From Kitasatospora aureofaciens (GTDB taxonomy: Bacteria; Actinomycetota; Actinomycetes; Streptomycetales; Streptomycetaceae): 64,000 nt of DNA. The number at the start of each line of letters is the position of its first letter. The first letter of the stretch is position 1. The notes below the pieces were generated by a model, which worked only from the letters and a program-made list of their open reading frames with translations, did no database searches and was not told the DNA's origin. Shown here one piece after another: positions 52,301 through 59,212 of the stretch. The DNA is taken from assembly GCA_000720845.1 (NCBI GenBank), contig JODU01000005.1, positions 186,001-250,000 of the forward strand, in the 5' to 3' direction. The translations under genes were made by a program, and so were the position numbers.

Positions 52301-53340
52301 GGGCCGGCGGCGAGCAGCCGCACGAGCACGAGGCCGCCGCCGGGGTCGAGACCGGCCCGACGGCGGAGCAGGAGGCGGACGCCGAGTCCGAGTCCGAGGT
52401 GGCCGCCGAGGTGGCCGAGCCGGTCGCCCTGCCGGCGCCCGACTTCAGCGCGGACGAGGAGCTGTACAGCAGCGCCGCCGAGGCCGAGGCCGCCGCCACG
52501 CGCGGTCGCGGTCGGCGTCGCGCCAGCCGTCGGGCGTCCGCTCCGGCGGGTGCCCCCAGGGGCGCGAAGGGCGAGGCCGAGAAGGCCGGTGCGGTCTCCG
52601 AGGCGCCGACGGCGCAGGACGTCACGGTGCAGGAGGAGGTCGAGCGTCCCGTGCGGCGCGAGCCCGCCGCCGAGGTGCTGGCCGAGCCCGCCGCCGTCGA
52701 GGACGCCGTCTCCGGCGCCCCCGCACCGGCTCCCGCCGAGACCGCGGCTGCCGTGTCGGAGGAGGCCGCGCCCAAGGGCCGTACCCGCCGCCGGGCCACC
52801 CGGAAGGTGTCCGCACCGGCCGGTTCGCCCGAGGGCGCCGAGGCCGCCGTGCTGACGGTCCCGGAGACCACGGTGTCGGAGCAGCCGGAGCAGCCGGAGC
52901 AGCCGGAGCAGCCGGAGCAGGCAGCGCAGGCCCCGGCCGCCGCCGAGGTGACCGAGAGCGCCGCCCCGGCCCGTCCGCGGCGCCGTGCGGTGCGCAAGCC
53001 CACCACGTCCACCGCGTCCGAGGAGGCGGCCGTCGTGGTCGTCCCGTCGGCCCCGGCGGAGGAAGCGGCCGGGCAGGCCGGGGAGCAGACCGACGCCGAG
53101 GCCGCCCCGGCCAAGAAGGCGGCGGCCCGCAAGACGGCCAAGAAGGCGACGGCGAAGAAGGCCGCCACCAAGAAGACCGCGGCCAAGAAGACGACGACCG
53201 CGAAGAAGGCCACCGCCAAGAAGGCGGCCAAGACGACGACCGCCAAGAAGGCCACGGCCAAGAAGACGGCGTCGAAGAAGACGGCGGCGGCCGCCGAGCA
53301 GGCACCGTCGTCGGTCACGGCCGCCACCGACGAGGGCTGA
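49372..53340 (+). CDS. rne: Ribonuclease E/G family endoribonuclease with long disordered arms
   Basis: A 1322-residue RNase E/G. The catalytic core lies centrally, about residues 540-960: an S1 domain (GNVYLGKVQNVLPSMEAAFIDI near 583), the metal ligands Asp844 and Asp888 with Asn846 (VIDVNTGKF, IIVIDFIDM), and the zinc-link Cys946-x2-Cys949 in CVHCNGRG. Both flanks are disordered, rich in Ala/Glu/Pro, and punctuated by basic motifs such as PKGRTRRRATR and RPRRRAVR; the end is a histone-H1-like Lys/Ala/Thr tail (AKKATAKKA). In Streptomyces RNase ES the flanks bind PNPase. ATG 49372 follows GGGAGAAA. The 270-nt upstream region is gene-free and probably a leader. Confidence 0.96.
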   Translation: MLEPTEPTESSTTSTDSAFDTPSDTLPPRRRRRAASRPAGPPSGASEAPAETVAPAEAAPADMTEVAEPAAEPAAPARPRRRAVRRASAPAGAPAAVEAAETVVPAVPAAEAPAPAEEPVAESVESESAAPKGRTRRRATRSVTSAAEPAVTEPAAAVAPEPAEAEAEEAEAESAAPKGRTRRRATRRVTAPVEAPAEAAAEAGAPEAAAPAETAPASSADSAESGEDAAPRRARRRSTRKAATGFAAPAQTAAASDEAESPKRPSRPAVAVFQAPVFAEPQFQTPERAAAEAAAEAAGAEPAEPVEESAEAPEEQSAGSRRRRKRRGAAAEEAAEERATAAVTQDEPQAPADTESEPEAEPEPESDSDSDSDESGEDHDDAEGYEESGSRRRRRRGGRRRRRGDAADGDLTDGEGEHTAADRADQDASDTADDSEDDAEEGEEAAGESGSSSSRRRRRRRRRAGDGSGEAESSSSSDDPERTVVKVREPRPAREKSEPSDEVQSIKGSTRLEAKKQRRREGREQGRRRVPIITEAEFLARREAVERVMVVRQHGERTQIGVLEDGVLVEHYVNKEQATSYVGNVYLGKVQNVLPSMEAAFIDIGKGRNAVLYAGEVNFEALGMANGPRRIESALKSGQPVLVQVTKDPIGHKGARLTSQVSLPGRYLVYVPEGSMTGISRKLPDTERSRLKTILKKIVPEDAGVIVRTAAEGASEDELRRDVERLQAQWEEIQKKAKSGGSSNAPTLLYGEPDMTVRVVRDIFNEDFSKVVVSGDDAWQTIHGYVSHVAPDLAERLSRWTSEVDVFATYRIDEQLAKALDRKVWLPSGGSLVIDRTEAMVVIDVNTGKFTGQGGNLEETVTRNNLEAAEEIVRQLRLRDLGGIIVIDFIDMVLESNRDLVLRRLLECLGRDRTKHQVAEVTSLGLVQMTRKRVGQGLLESFSETCVHCNGRGVIVHLDQPASAAGGGGGKRRKRARAGGEQPHEHEAAAGVETGPTAEQEADAESESEVAAEVAEPVALPAPDFSADEELYSSAAEAEAAATRGRGRRRASRRASAPAGAPRGAKGEAEKAGAVSEAPTAQDVTVQEEVERPVRREPAAEVLAEPAAVEDAVSGAPAPAPAETAAAVSEEAAPKGRTRRRATRKVSAPAGSPEGAEAAVLTVPETTVSEQPEQPEQPEQPEQAAQAPAAAEVTESAAPARPRRRAVRKPTTSTASEEAAVVVVPSAPAEEAAGQAGEQTDAEAAPAKKAAARKTAKKATAKKAATKKTAAKKTTTAKKATAKKAAKTTTAKKATAKKTASKKTAAAAEQAPSSVTAATDEG
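52879..52920 (+). repeat. Nine-nucleotide tandem repeat in rne
   Basis: Four copies of GAGCAGCCG plus GAGCAG encode EQP repeats in the C-terminal disordered arm of RNase E. Near-identical codons suggest slippage and variable copy number between strains. Confidence 0.8.
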
Positions 53341-53356
53341 TCCGGCACCTGTCGCG

Positions 53357-53407
53357 AAACGTGTGGCCCCGCCCGGACGGAAACCGTCCGGCCGGGGCCA
53401 CACGTTT
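53357..53407 (+). terminator. Very strong hairpin terminator after rne
   Basis: An outer 15-bp stem (AAACGTGTGGCCCCG with its complement ending ACACGTTT) and an inner 8-bp stem CCGGACGG/CCGTCCGG around an AAA loop, separated by one C-C mismatch. It is followed by TTTCC. Confidence 0.9.
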
Positions 53408-53472
53408 CCCCGGCCGTCCTCGGGCGCATCATCAACGACAGCCGGGGCGTCCCGGCGAGGAGAGGAGACCAC

Positions 53473-54534
53473 GTGCCGGTACTGACGAGGCTCATCCCCT
53501 CGCCGCTCGTCGTGGACGTCCGGCCGGGCGCCCTGGACGATCTGGCGAGCGTCTTGGCGGACCAGCGGATCTCGCAGTCCGGGAAGCTGGCCGTGGCGAT
53601 CAGCGACGGCTCGGGGGCGCGGCTGCGCCGGCGGCTGGAGCCGTCCCTGCCCGGCGCCGACTGGTTCGAGGTCGGCGGCGGCACGCTCGACGACGCGGTG
53701 CGGCTGGCCGACGGCATGAAGTCGGGGCGCTACGACGCGGTCGTCGGTCTCGGCGGCGGCAAGGTCATCGACTGCGCCAAGTTCGCCGCGGCCCGGGTGG
53801 GCCTGCCCATGGTCGCCGTGGCCACCAACCTGTCCCACGACGGCATCTGCTCCCCGGTGTCCATCCTCGACAACGACGCGGGCCGCGGCTCCTACGGTGT
53901 GCCGACGCCCATCGCGCTCGTCGTCGACCTCGCGGTGATCCGCGAGGCCCCGATCCGTTTCGTGCGCTCCGGGATCGGCGACGCCGTCTCCAACGTCTCC
54001 GCGGTCGCCGACTGGGAGCTGGCCCACCGGGTGAACGGCGAGAAGGTCGACGGCCTCGCCGCCGCCCTGGCCCGGCAGGCCGGGGAGGCCGTGCTGCGCC
54101 ACCCGGGCGGCTGTGGGGACGACGCTTTCCTGACCGTGCTGACCGAGGGCCTGGTGCTGTCCGGCATCGCCATGACCATCGCCGGGCACACCCGCCCCTC
54201 GTCCGGCGCCTGCCACGAGATCAGCCACGCCCTCGACCTGCTCTACCCCCGGCGCGCCGCCAGCCACGGCGAGCAGGTGGGCATCGGCGCGGCCTTCGCG
54301 ACGTATCTGCGCGGGGACCGGGAGGGTGCCCTGCTGATGGCCGGCACGCTGCGCCGGCACGGGCTGCCGGTGGTGGCCCGGGAGATCGGTTTCGAGGACG
54401 AGGAGTTCGTACGGGCGGTGGGGTTCGCGCCGCAGACCCGGCCGGGCCGGTACACGATCCTGGAGCACCTCGACCTGTCGCCCGCGCGGGCGGGGGAGGC
54501 GTACGCCGAGTACGTCGCGTACGTCGCGGCGTGA
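53473..54534 (+). CDS. sn-Glycerol-1-phosphate dehydrogenase-like protein (EgsA/AraM family)
   Basis: A 353-residue member of the iron-containing alcohol dehydrogenase/dehydroquinate synthase superfamily. The nucleotide site is VVGLGGGKVIDCAKFAA; the metal ligands fit Asp and two His in SGIGDAVSN, SGACHEISHAL and ASHGEQVGIG. The TNLSHDGICSPVSI segment is characteristic of glycerol-1-phosphate dehydrogenases, which make the archaeal-type lipid backbone and, in some bacteria (AraM), act on dihydroxyacetone phosphate. A biological role in Streptomyces is not known to me. GTG 53473 follows GAGGAGAGGAG. It has its own transcript between the rne terminator and the rplU promoter. Confidence 0.85.
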   Translation: MPVLTRLIPSPLVVDVRPGALDDLASVLADQRISQSGKLAVAISDGSGARLRRRLEPSLPGADWFEVGGGTLDDAVRLADGMKSGRYDAVVGLGGGKVIDCAKFAAARVGLPMVAVATNLSHDGICSPVSILDNDAGRGSYGVPTPIALVVDLAVIREAPIRFVRSGIGDAVSNVSAVADWELAHRVNGEKVDGLAAALARQAGEAVLRHPGGCGDDAFLTVLTEGLVLSGIAMTIAGHTRPSSGACHEISHALDLLYPRRAASHGEQVGIGAAFATYLRGDREGALLMAGTLRRHGLPVVAREIGFEDEEFVRAVGFAPQTRPGRYTILEHLDLSPARAGEAYAEYVAYVAA

Positions 54535-54590
54535 CCGGCCGATCCCGGGGCTCCGGTCCGGCTCCCCGGTCCGGGGCTTTGGGGGCCAGT

Positions 54591-54619
54591 TTGACCCCTG
54601 TCGTGCCGCCCCGTAACCT
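54591..54619 (+). promoter_or_regulatory. Vegetative promoter for rplU-rpmA-obgE
   Basis: TTGACC (54591-54596), a 17-nt spacer and TAACCT (54614-54619) make the best consensus HrdB-type promoter in the window, giving a leader of about 150 nt before rplU. Confidence 0.8.
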
Positions 54620-54773
54620 TGACCGTCGGCGTGTCGACTGACGCGTCACATCCCCGTAAACCTCTTTCCTTCCGGATGCGGGCCCTCGTGGCCCCGGCCG
54701 GGAGAGGCTGTCCGTGTGTCACCGGGTGGCTGGACTGCGGGGGTGCCGTTCCGAGCGAGAGAGTGAGATCCGC

Positions 54774-55094
54774 GTGTACGCCATCGTGCGCAGCGGTGGT
54801 CGCCAGCACAAGGTTGCTGTCGGCGACATCGTTGAGGTTGACAAGATTTCCACCGCCCAGGTAGGCGACACGGTCGAGCTCTCGACCCTGCTCGTTGTTG
54901 ACGGCGACGCTGTGACCAGCGACCCGTGGGTGCTGGCCGGCATCAAGGTCCAGGCCGAGGTCGTGGACCACCACAAGGGCCAGAAGATCGACATTCTGCG
55001 CTACAAGAACAAGACCGGCTACCGCCGTCGTCAGGGCCACCGCCAGCAGTACACGGCGATCAAGGTCACTGAGATCCCCGCGGCTGCGAAGTAA
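54774..55094 (+). CDS. rplU: 50S ribosomal protein L21
   Basis: A 106-residue large-subunit protein. YAIVRSGGRQHKVAVGDIVEV at the N-terminus and HHKGQKIDILRYKNKTGYRRRQGHRQQYT near the C-terminus are the L21 signatures. GTG 54774 is preferred because the L21 family starts exactly there; the frame extends to 54714 but that part is unrelated. It is co-transcribed with rpmA (14 nt downstream). The long leader may carry feedback regulation by L21, but I recognise no known structure. Confidence 0.97.
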   Translation: MYAIVRSGGRQHKVAVGDIVEVDKISTAQVGDTVELSTLLVVDGDAVTSDPWVLAGIKVQAEVVDHHKGQKIDILRYKNKTGYRRRQGHRQQYTAIKVTEIPAAAK

Positions 55095-55108
55095 GGGACT
55101 GAGGAGAC

Positions 55109-55363
55109 ATGGCACACAAGAAGGGCGCATCGTCCACCCGGAACGGTCGCGACTCGAATGCCCAGCGGCTCGGCGTGAAGCGCTTCGGCGGTCAGGCCGT
55201 CAACGCGGGTGAGATCCTGGTCCGCCAGCGTGGCACCCACTTCCACCCGGGCGCCGGCGTCGGCCGTGGCGGCGACGACACGCTGTTCGCGCTGCAGGCC
55301 GGTGCGGTGCAGTTCGGCACCCACCGTGGCCGCAAGGTCGTGAACATCGTCCCGGTCGCCTGA
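55109..55363 (+). CDS. rpmA: 50S ribosomal protein L27
   Basis: An 84-residue ribosomal protein whose N-terminal arm reaches the peptidyl-transferase centre. AHKKGASSTRNGRDSNAQRLGVKRFGG and RQRGTHFHPGAGVGRGGDDTLFA are diagnostic. The N-terminus is the direct AHKKG type without the cleaved extension of Firmicutes. ATG 55109 has GAGGAG. Confidence 0.98.
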   Translation: MAHKKGASSTRNGRDSNAQRLGVKRFGGQAVNAGEILVRQRGTHFHPGAGVGRGGDDTLFALQAGAVQFGTHRGRKVVNIVPVA

Positions 55364-55378
55364 TCGGACACTTTCGCG

Positions 55379-55417
55379 AGGCGGGCCTCACTTCCCCGAG
55401 GGGAAGCGGGTCCGCCT
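55379..55417 (+). terminator. Hairpin between rpmA and obgE (terminator or attenuator)
   Basis: AGGCGG at 55379-55384 pairs with CCGCCT at 55412-55417, and CTTCCCC with GGGGAAG forms the inner stem around the loop, followed by TTTCGCG. It would separate ribosomal-protein expression from obgE. Confidence 0.6.
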
Positions 55418-55473
55418 TTCGCGTGTTACCCAAGAGACATTCCCGCAGTAGGCAGTAACTGGAGGCACATCCC

Positions 55474-56910
55474 ATGACCACCTTCGTGGACCGCGTCGAA
55501 CTGCACGTCGCCGCGGGTAACGGAGGCCACGGCTGTGCCTCCGTCCACCGTGAGAAGTTCAAGCCGCTCGGCGGCCCGGACGGCGGCAACGGCGGCCGGG
55601 GCGGCGACGTGATCCTCACCGTCGACCAGTCGGTGACCACACTCCTCGACTACCACCACTCGCCGCACCGCAAGGCCACCAACGGCAAGCCTGGCGAGGG
55701 CGGCAACCGCTCCGGCAAGGACGGCCAGGACCTGGTCCTGCCCGTGCCCGACGGCACCGTGGTCCTCGACGGCGCGGGCAACGTGCTGGCCGACCTCGTC
55801 GGCCACGGCACCTCCTACGTCGCCGCCCAGGGCGGCCGGGGCGGCCTCGGCAACGCGGCACTGGCCTCCGCGCGGCGCAAGGCGCCCGGCTTCGCGCTGC
55901 TCGGCGTGCCGGGCGACGTCCAGGACATCCACCTGGAGCTGAAGACCGTCGCCGACGTGGCTCTGGTCGGCTACCCGAGCGCCGGCAAGTCCTCGCTGAT
56001 CTCCGTGCTGAGCGCGGCCAAGCCGAAGATCGCCGACTACCCCTTCACGACGCTCGTCCCCAACCTGGGCGTGGTGACGGCGGGCGAGACCGTGTACACC
56101 GTCGCGGACGTCCCCGGCCTCATCCCCGGCGCAAGCCAGGGCAAGGGCCTGGGCCTGGAGTTCCTGCGGCACGTGGAGCGGTGCAGCGTGCTGGTGCACG
56201 TCCTGGACACGGCGACGCTGGAGTCCGAGCGCGATCCGCTCTCCGACCTGGACGTCATCGAGGCCGAGCTGCGCGAGTACGGCGGCCTGGACAACCGGCC
56301 CCGGATCGTCGTCCTCAACAAGATCGACGTGCCCGACGGCAAGGACCTCGCCGAGATGGTCCGCCCGGACCTGGAGGCGCGCGGCTACCGCGTCTTCGAG
56401 GTGTCGGCCGTGGCCCACATGGGCCTGAAGGAGCTGTCCTTCGCGCTGGCCGAGCTGGTCGCCACGGCGCGCGCCGCCCGGCCCAAGGAGGAGGCCACCC
56501 GGATCGTCATCCGGCCCAAGGCCGTGGACGACGCGGGCTTCACCGTCACCCGCGAGGAGGACGGCCTGTTCCGGGTGCGCGGCGAGAAGCCCGAACGCTG
56601 GGTGCGCCAGACCGACTTCAACAACGACGAGGCCGTCGGCTACCTCTCCGACCGGCTCAACCGCCTCGGTGTGGAGGAGCGGTTGATGAAGGCGGGCGCC
56701 CGCGGCGGCGACGGCGTCGCCATCGGCCCCGAGGACAACGCAGTCGTCTTCGACTGGGAGCCCTCGGTCACGGCGGGCGCCGAGATGCTCGGCCGCCGCG
56801 GCGAGGACCACCGCTTCGAGGCGCCCCGCCCGGCCGCCCAGCGGCGCCGGGACCGGGACGCCGAACGGGACGAGGCCCAGCAGGAGTTCGACGGCTTCGA
56901 GCCGTTCTAG
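55474..56910 (+). CDS. obgE: Obg GTPase (CgtA)
   Basis: A 478-residue essential GTPase active in ribosome assembly and, in Streptomyces, linked to the onset of aerial growth. The Gly-rich Obg fold covers about residues 1-160 (GGHGCASVHREKFKPLGGPDGG). The G domain has G1 GYPSAGKSS at 166-174, G3 DVPGLI, and G4 NKID. The OCT domain is in the C-terminal 100 residues (FRVRGEKPERWVRQTDFNNDEAVGYL), followed by a charged Arg/Asp tail. ATG 55474 has GGAGG at 7 nt. The order rplU-rpmA-obgE is the general bacterial one; proB, its usual next neighbour, is absent here. Confidence 0.97.
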   Translation: MTTFVDRVELHVAAGNGGHGCASVHREKFKPLGGPDGGNGGRGGDVILTVDQSVTTLLDYHHSPHRKATNGKPGEGGNRSGKDGQDLVLPVPDGTVVLDGAGNVLADLVGHGTSYVAAQGGRGGLGNAALASARRKAPGFALLGVPGDVQDIHLELKTVADVALVGYPSAGKSSLISVLSAAKPKIADYPFTTLVPNLGVVTAGETVYTVADVPGLIPGASQGKGLGLEFLRHVERCSVLVHVLDTATLESERDPLSDLDVIEAELREYGGLDNRPRIVVLNKIDVPDGKDLAEMVRPDLEARGYRVFEVSAVAHMGLKELSFALAELVATARAARPKEEATRIVIRPKAVDDAGFTVTREEDGLFRVRGEKPERWVRQTDFNNDEAVGYLSDRLNRLGVEERLMKAGARGGDGVAIGPEDNAVVFDWEPSVTAGAEMLGRRGEDHRFEAPRPAAQRRRDRDAERDEAQQEFDGFEPF

Positions 56911-57018
56911 CCCGGCTTCCCGCTCCTCTCCTGCCCCTTTCCGTCCGCAGGGTTACACAGGTGTGTCAGGGCTGTGATCTGCTCTCCAACATCCCTGTGT
57001 ACTTTGTGAGAAGGATGT

Positions 57019-57036
57019 GGCCGCACGTGTGCGGCC
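57019..57036. promoter_or_regulatory. 8-bp inverted repeat upstream of glycosyltransferase
   Basis: GGCCGCAC (57019-57026) and GTGCGGCC (57029-57036) form a perfect inverted repeat around GT, 55 bp before the start of the GT4 gene, within a 181-bp gap that otherwise shows nothing. It is a possible operator or leader hairpin. Confidence 0.4.
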
Positions 57037-57091
57037 AGGGGCGGGGGAGCAGCCTGACCAGCCGCTCCCGGGAGCAGGGAGAAGCCGCAAA

Positions 57092-59134
57092 GTGAAGATC
57101 GCATTCCTCGTTCGGGACCTGTGTCACATGGGGGGCGTGGTCAGCGCCACGCAGAACCTCGCCGGGGCGCTGGCCGAGCGGCACGACGTCGAGATCGTGG
57201 CGCTGCGCAAGGTGCGCGACGAGTCGTACTTCCCGCTGGACCCGCGGGTCAGGGTCCGGGCGCTCACCGACATGCGGCCGCACTCCCCGGTGTCCGACGT
57301 GGACAATCCGCTGTCCGACAAGTTCCCGCTGATCTACCCGCTCAACGCCGGTGCCAAGACGCCGGTGGTGAGCCGGCTCGCGGAGCTGCGGCTGCTGGAG
57401 TACTTCGACACCACCGACGCCGACGTCGTCGTCAGCTCCAGCCCGCGCAACACGATCATGCTGGCGCAGGCGCCCGGTGACTTCCTGAAGGTCACCCAGG
57501 AGCACTCGATGCCCGCCATCTACGCCACGGACATCAAGCAGCGCCTCTTCCCGGCCTACCGGCACCTGGACGCCCTGACGGCGCTCACCCCGGAGGAGGT
57601 CGCCTCGCTCGCCCGGCAGGTGCCCGCGGTGCGCAACCGCCTGGCCGTGATGCCCAACTGCGTGCCCGCCTCCCCGATCCGCTCCAGCGGCACCAACAAG
57701 GTGGTGGTATCCGCCGGTCACCTGACGGACAACAAGAACCACGCCCTGCTGATCGAGGCCTTCGCCAAGGTCCACGCCGTCGCCCCCGAGTGGACCCTGC
57801 GCATCTACGGCCACGGTGCCGAGAAGAAGAAGCTGCGGGCCCGCATCGAGGAACTGGGACTGTCCAACAGCATCCTGCTGATGGGCCAGACCTCGCCCGT
57901 CACCCCCGAGTTCGGGAAGGCCTCGATCTTCGTCCTGCCCTCCAAGCGGGAGGCGTTCGGCAACGTCCTCGTGGAGGCGATGGCCGCCGGACTGCCCGTC
58001 GTCGCCACCGACGCCGACCACGGGCCGCGCAACATCCTCACCGACGGCGAGGACGGGCTGATCGTCCCGCGCGGCGACGTGGAGGCGATGGCCGACGCGA
58101 TCCGGCGCCTGGTGAAGGACGACGAACTGCGCCTGAAGATGGCCGCCGCCGGCATCCGCAACGCCGAGCGCTTCCACGAGCGGGCCAGCCGCGAACGCTT
58201 CGAGGCCATCCTCGAGGAGGCCTTCGCCCGCAAGGAGCTGCCCCGCCACGCCACCGCCCGGGTCGACCGGGAGGGCTCGGTCCACGTCGCCGTGGGCACG
58301 CTGCCGCCGAGCGCCGGGCAGGCCGACCTCGTACTGCGCAAGGGCGGGGCCGGCGGCGAGGAGCACCGCTTCGCGTTCTCCGCCGACGGCGACGCCGTCG
58401 TGCCCTGGGACGCCGGGGTGCCGCACGGCACCTGGGAGCTGGCCCTGGCCACGCGCGAGGGCGAGCGCGAGGTGGGGCTGACCACCGACGGCTACGGCTG
58501 CGACACCCGGGACCTGCTGGCCGTGGAACTGCCGCGCACGCAGGGGCCGTCCCTCGCGCTGCTGCTGCCGTACATGCACGAGGACGGCGGGCTGCGGCTG
58601 CGCAGCGCGCTGCGTGACGTCCACGCCGAGGTCGGCCCGGTCAGGGTGGACGAGCGGACCATCGCCGTACGCGCCGAAGTGTGGGGCGCGCGGCCCGCCG
58701 CGGGCGCCGTGGTGGAGGCCGTGCACCGCCGGGACAAGGAGCGGGTGCTGACCTTCCCGCTGCGCGACGAGGGCGACGGCTGGGTGGCCGTGGACGTGGA
58801 CTGCGCCACCCTGGTGCGCGAGCACGGCGAGGACGACGAGGAGAAGGAAGTCATCTGGGACCTGTCGCTGCGCACCGCGCCCGACGCCCCCCGGGTGCCG
58901 CTGGCCAAGCTGGGCACCGACGTACTCCAGCCGATCAACGTGTTCACCTTCCCGCGCCCGGTGATCAGCGAGACCGTGGCCGCCCCGCCGACCGTGCTGA
59001 CCCGCGCGGTGCGCAAGTCCCGCCGGGCGCTGGGCCAGACGCCCGCCCCGCTGCCGCCCACCCGCCGGCGCACCGAGCTGCGGCCGTACTTCACGGCAGC
59101 CTGCCAGCTCGCGGTGAAGACCGTGCGGCTCTGA
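57092..59134 (+). CDS. GT4-family glycosyltransferase with C-terminal beta domain
   Basis: A 680-residue protein. Residues 1-385 are a GT-B fold glycosyltransferase of family GT4: LVRDLCHMGGVVSATQNLAG at the acceptor side, VVVSAGHLTDNKNHALLIEAF, then the nucleotide-sugar site FVLPSKREAFGNVLVEAMAAGLPVVATD. Residues ~390-680 are beta-rich and resemble the sandwich region within the TagF-type proteins encoded opposite (59213-62776), with LRSALRDVHAEVGPVRVDERTIAVRAEVWG. No membrane segment is present. It probably adds sugar to a teichoic-acid-like or other wall glycopolymer. GTG 57092 follows GGGAGAAG. Sugar and acceptor are unknown. Confidence 0.85.
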   Translation: MKIAFLVRDLCHMGGVVSATQNLAGALAERHDVEIVALRKVRDESYFPLDPRVRVRALTDMRPHSPVSDVDNPLSDKFPLIYPLNAGAKTPVVSRLAELRLLEYFDTTDADVVVSSSPRNTIMLAQAPGDFLKVTQEHSMPAIYATDIKQRLFPAYRHLDALTALTPEEVASLARQVPAVRNRLAVMPNCVPASPIRSSGTNKVVVSAGHLTDNKNHALLIEAFAKVHAVAPEWTLRIYGHGAEKKKLRARIEELGLSNSILLMGQTSPVTPEFGKASIFVLPSKREAFGNVLVEAMAAGLPVVATDADHGPRNILTDGEDGLIVPRGDVEAMADAIRRLVKDDELRLKMAAAGIRNAERFHERASRERFEAILEEAFARKELPRHATARVDREGSVHVAVGTLPPSAGQADLVLRKGGAGGEEHRFAFSADGDAVVPWDAGVPHGTWELALATREGEREVGLTTDGYGCDTRDLLAVELPRTQGPSLALLLPYMHEDGGLRLRSALRDVHAEVGPVRVDERTIAVRAEVWGARPAAGAVVEAVHRRDKERVLTFPLRDEGDGWVAVDVDCATLVREHGEDDEEKEVIWDLSLRTAPDAPRVPLAKLGTDVLQPINVFTFPRPVISETVAAPPTVLTRAVRKSRRALGQTPAPLPPTRRRTELRPYFTAACQLAVKTVRL

Positions 59135-59140
59135 GCGGGC

Positions 59141-59202
59141 CGGAGGCGAAAGGGGCGGGCCCGGAGGATCACGATCCTCCGGGCCCGCCCCTTTCGCCTC
59201 CG
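59141..59202. terminator. Bidirectional terminator, perfect 30-bp inverted repeat
   Basis: Positions 59141-59170 and 59173-59202 are perfectly complementary over 30 bp with only AC between. It lies 6 nt after the GT4 gene stop and 10 nt before the stop of the minus-strand glycosyltransferase, so it ends both convergent transcripts. Confidence 0.9.
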
Positions 59203-59212
59203 TGGCGGCGGG

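Noticed and set aside
48826..54468. A minus-strand frame of 1880 codons opposite rne and the G1P-dehydrogenase-like gene
   Set aside because: It is the antisense shadow of strongly GC3-biased genes; the translation is low-complexity Gly/Leu/Arg with no domain, while the plus strand encodes clear RNase E motifs.
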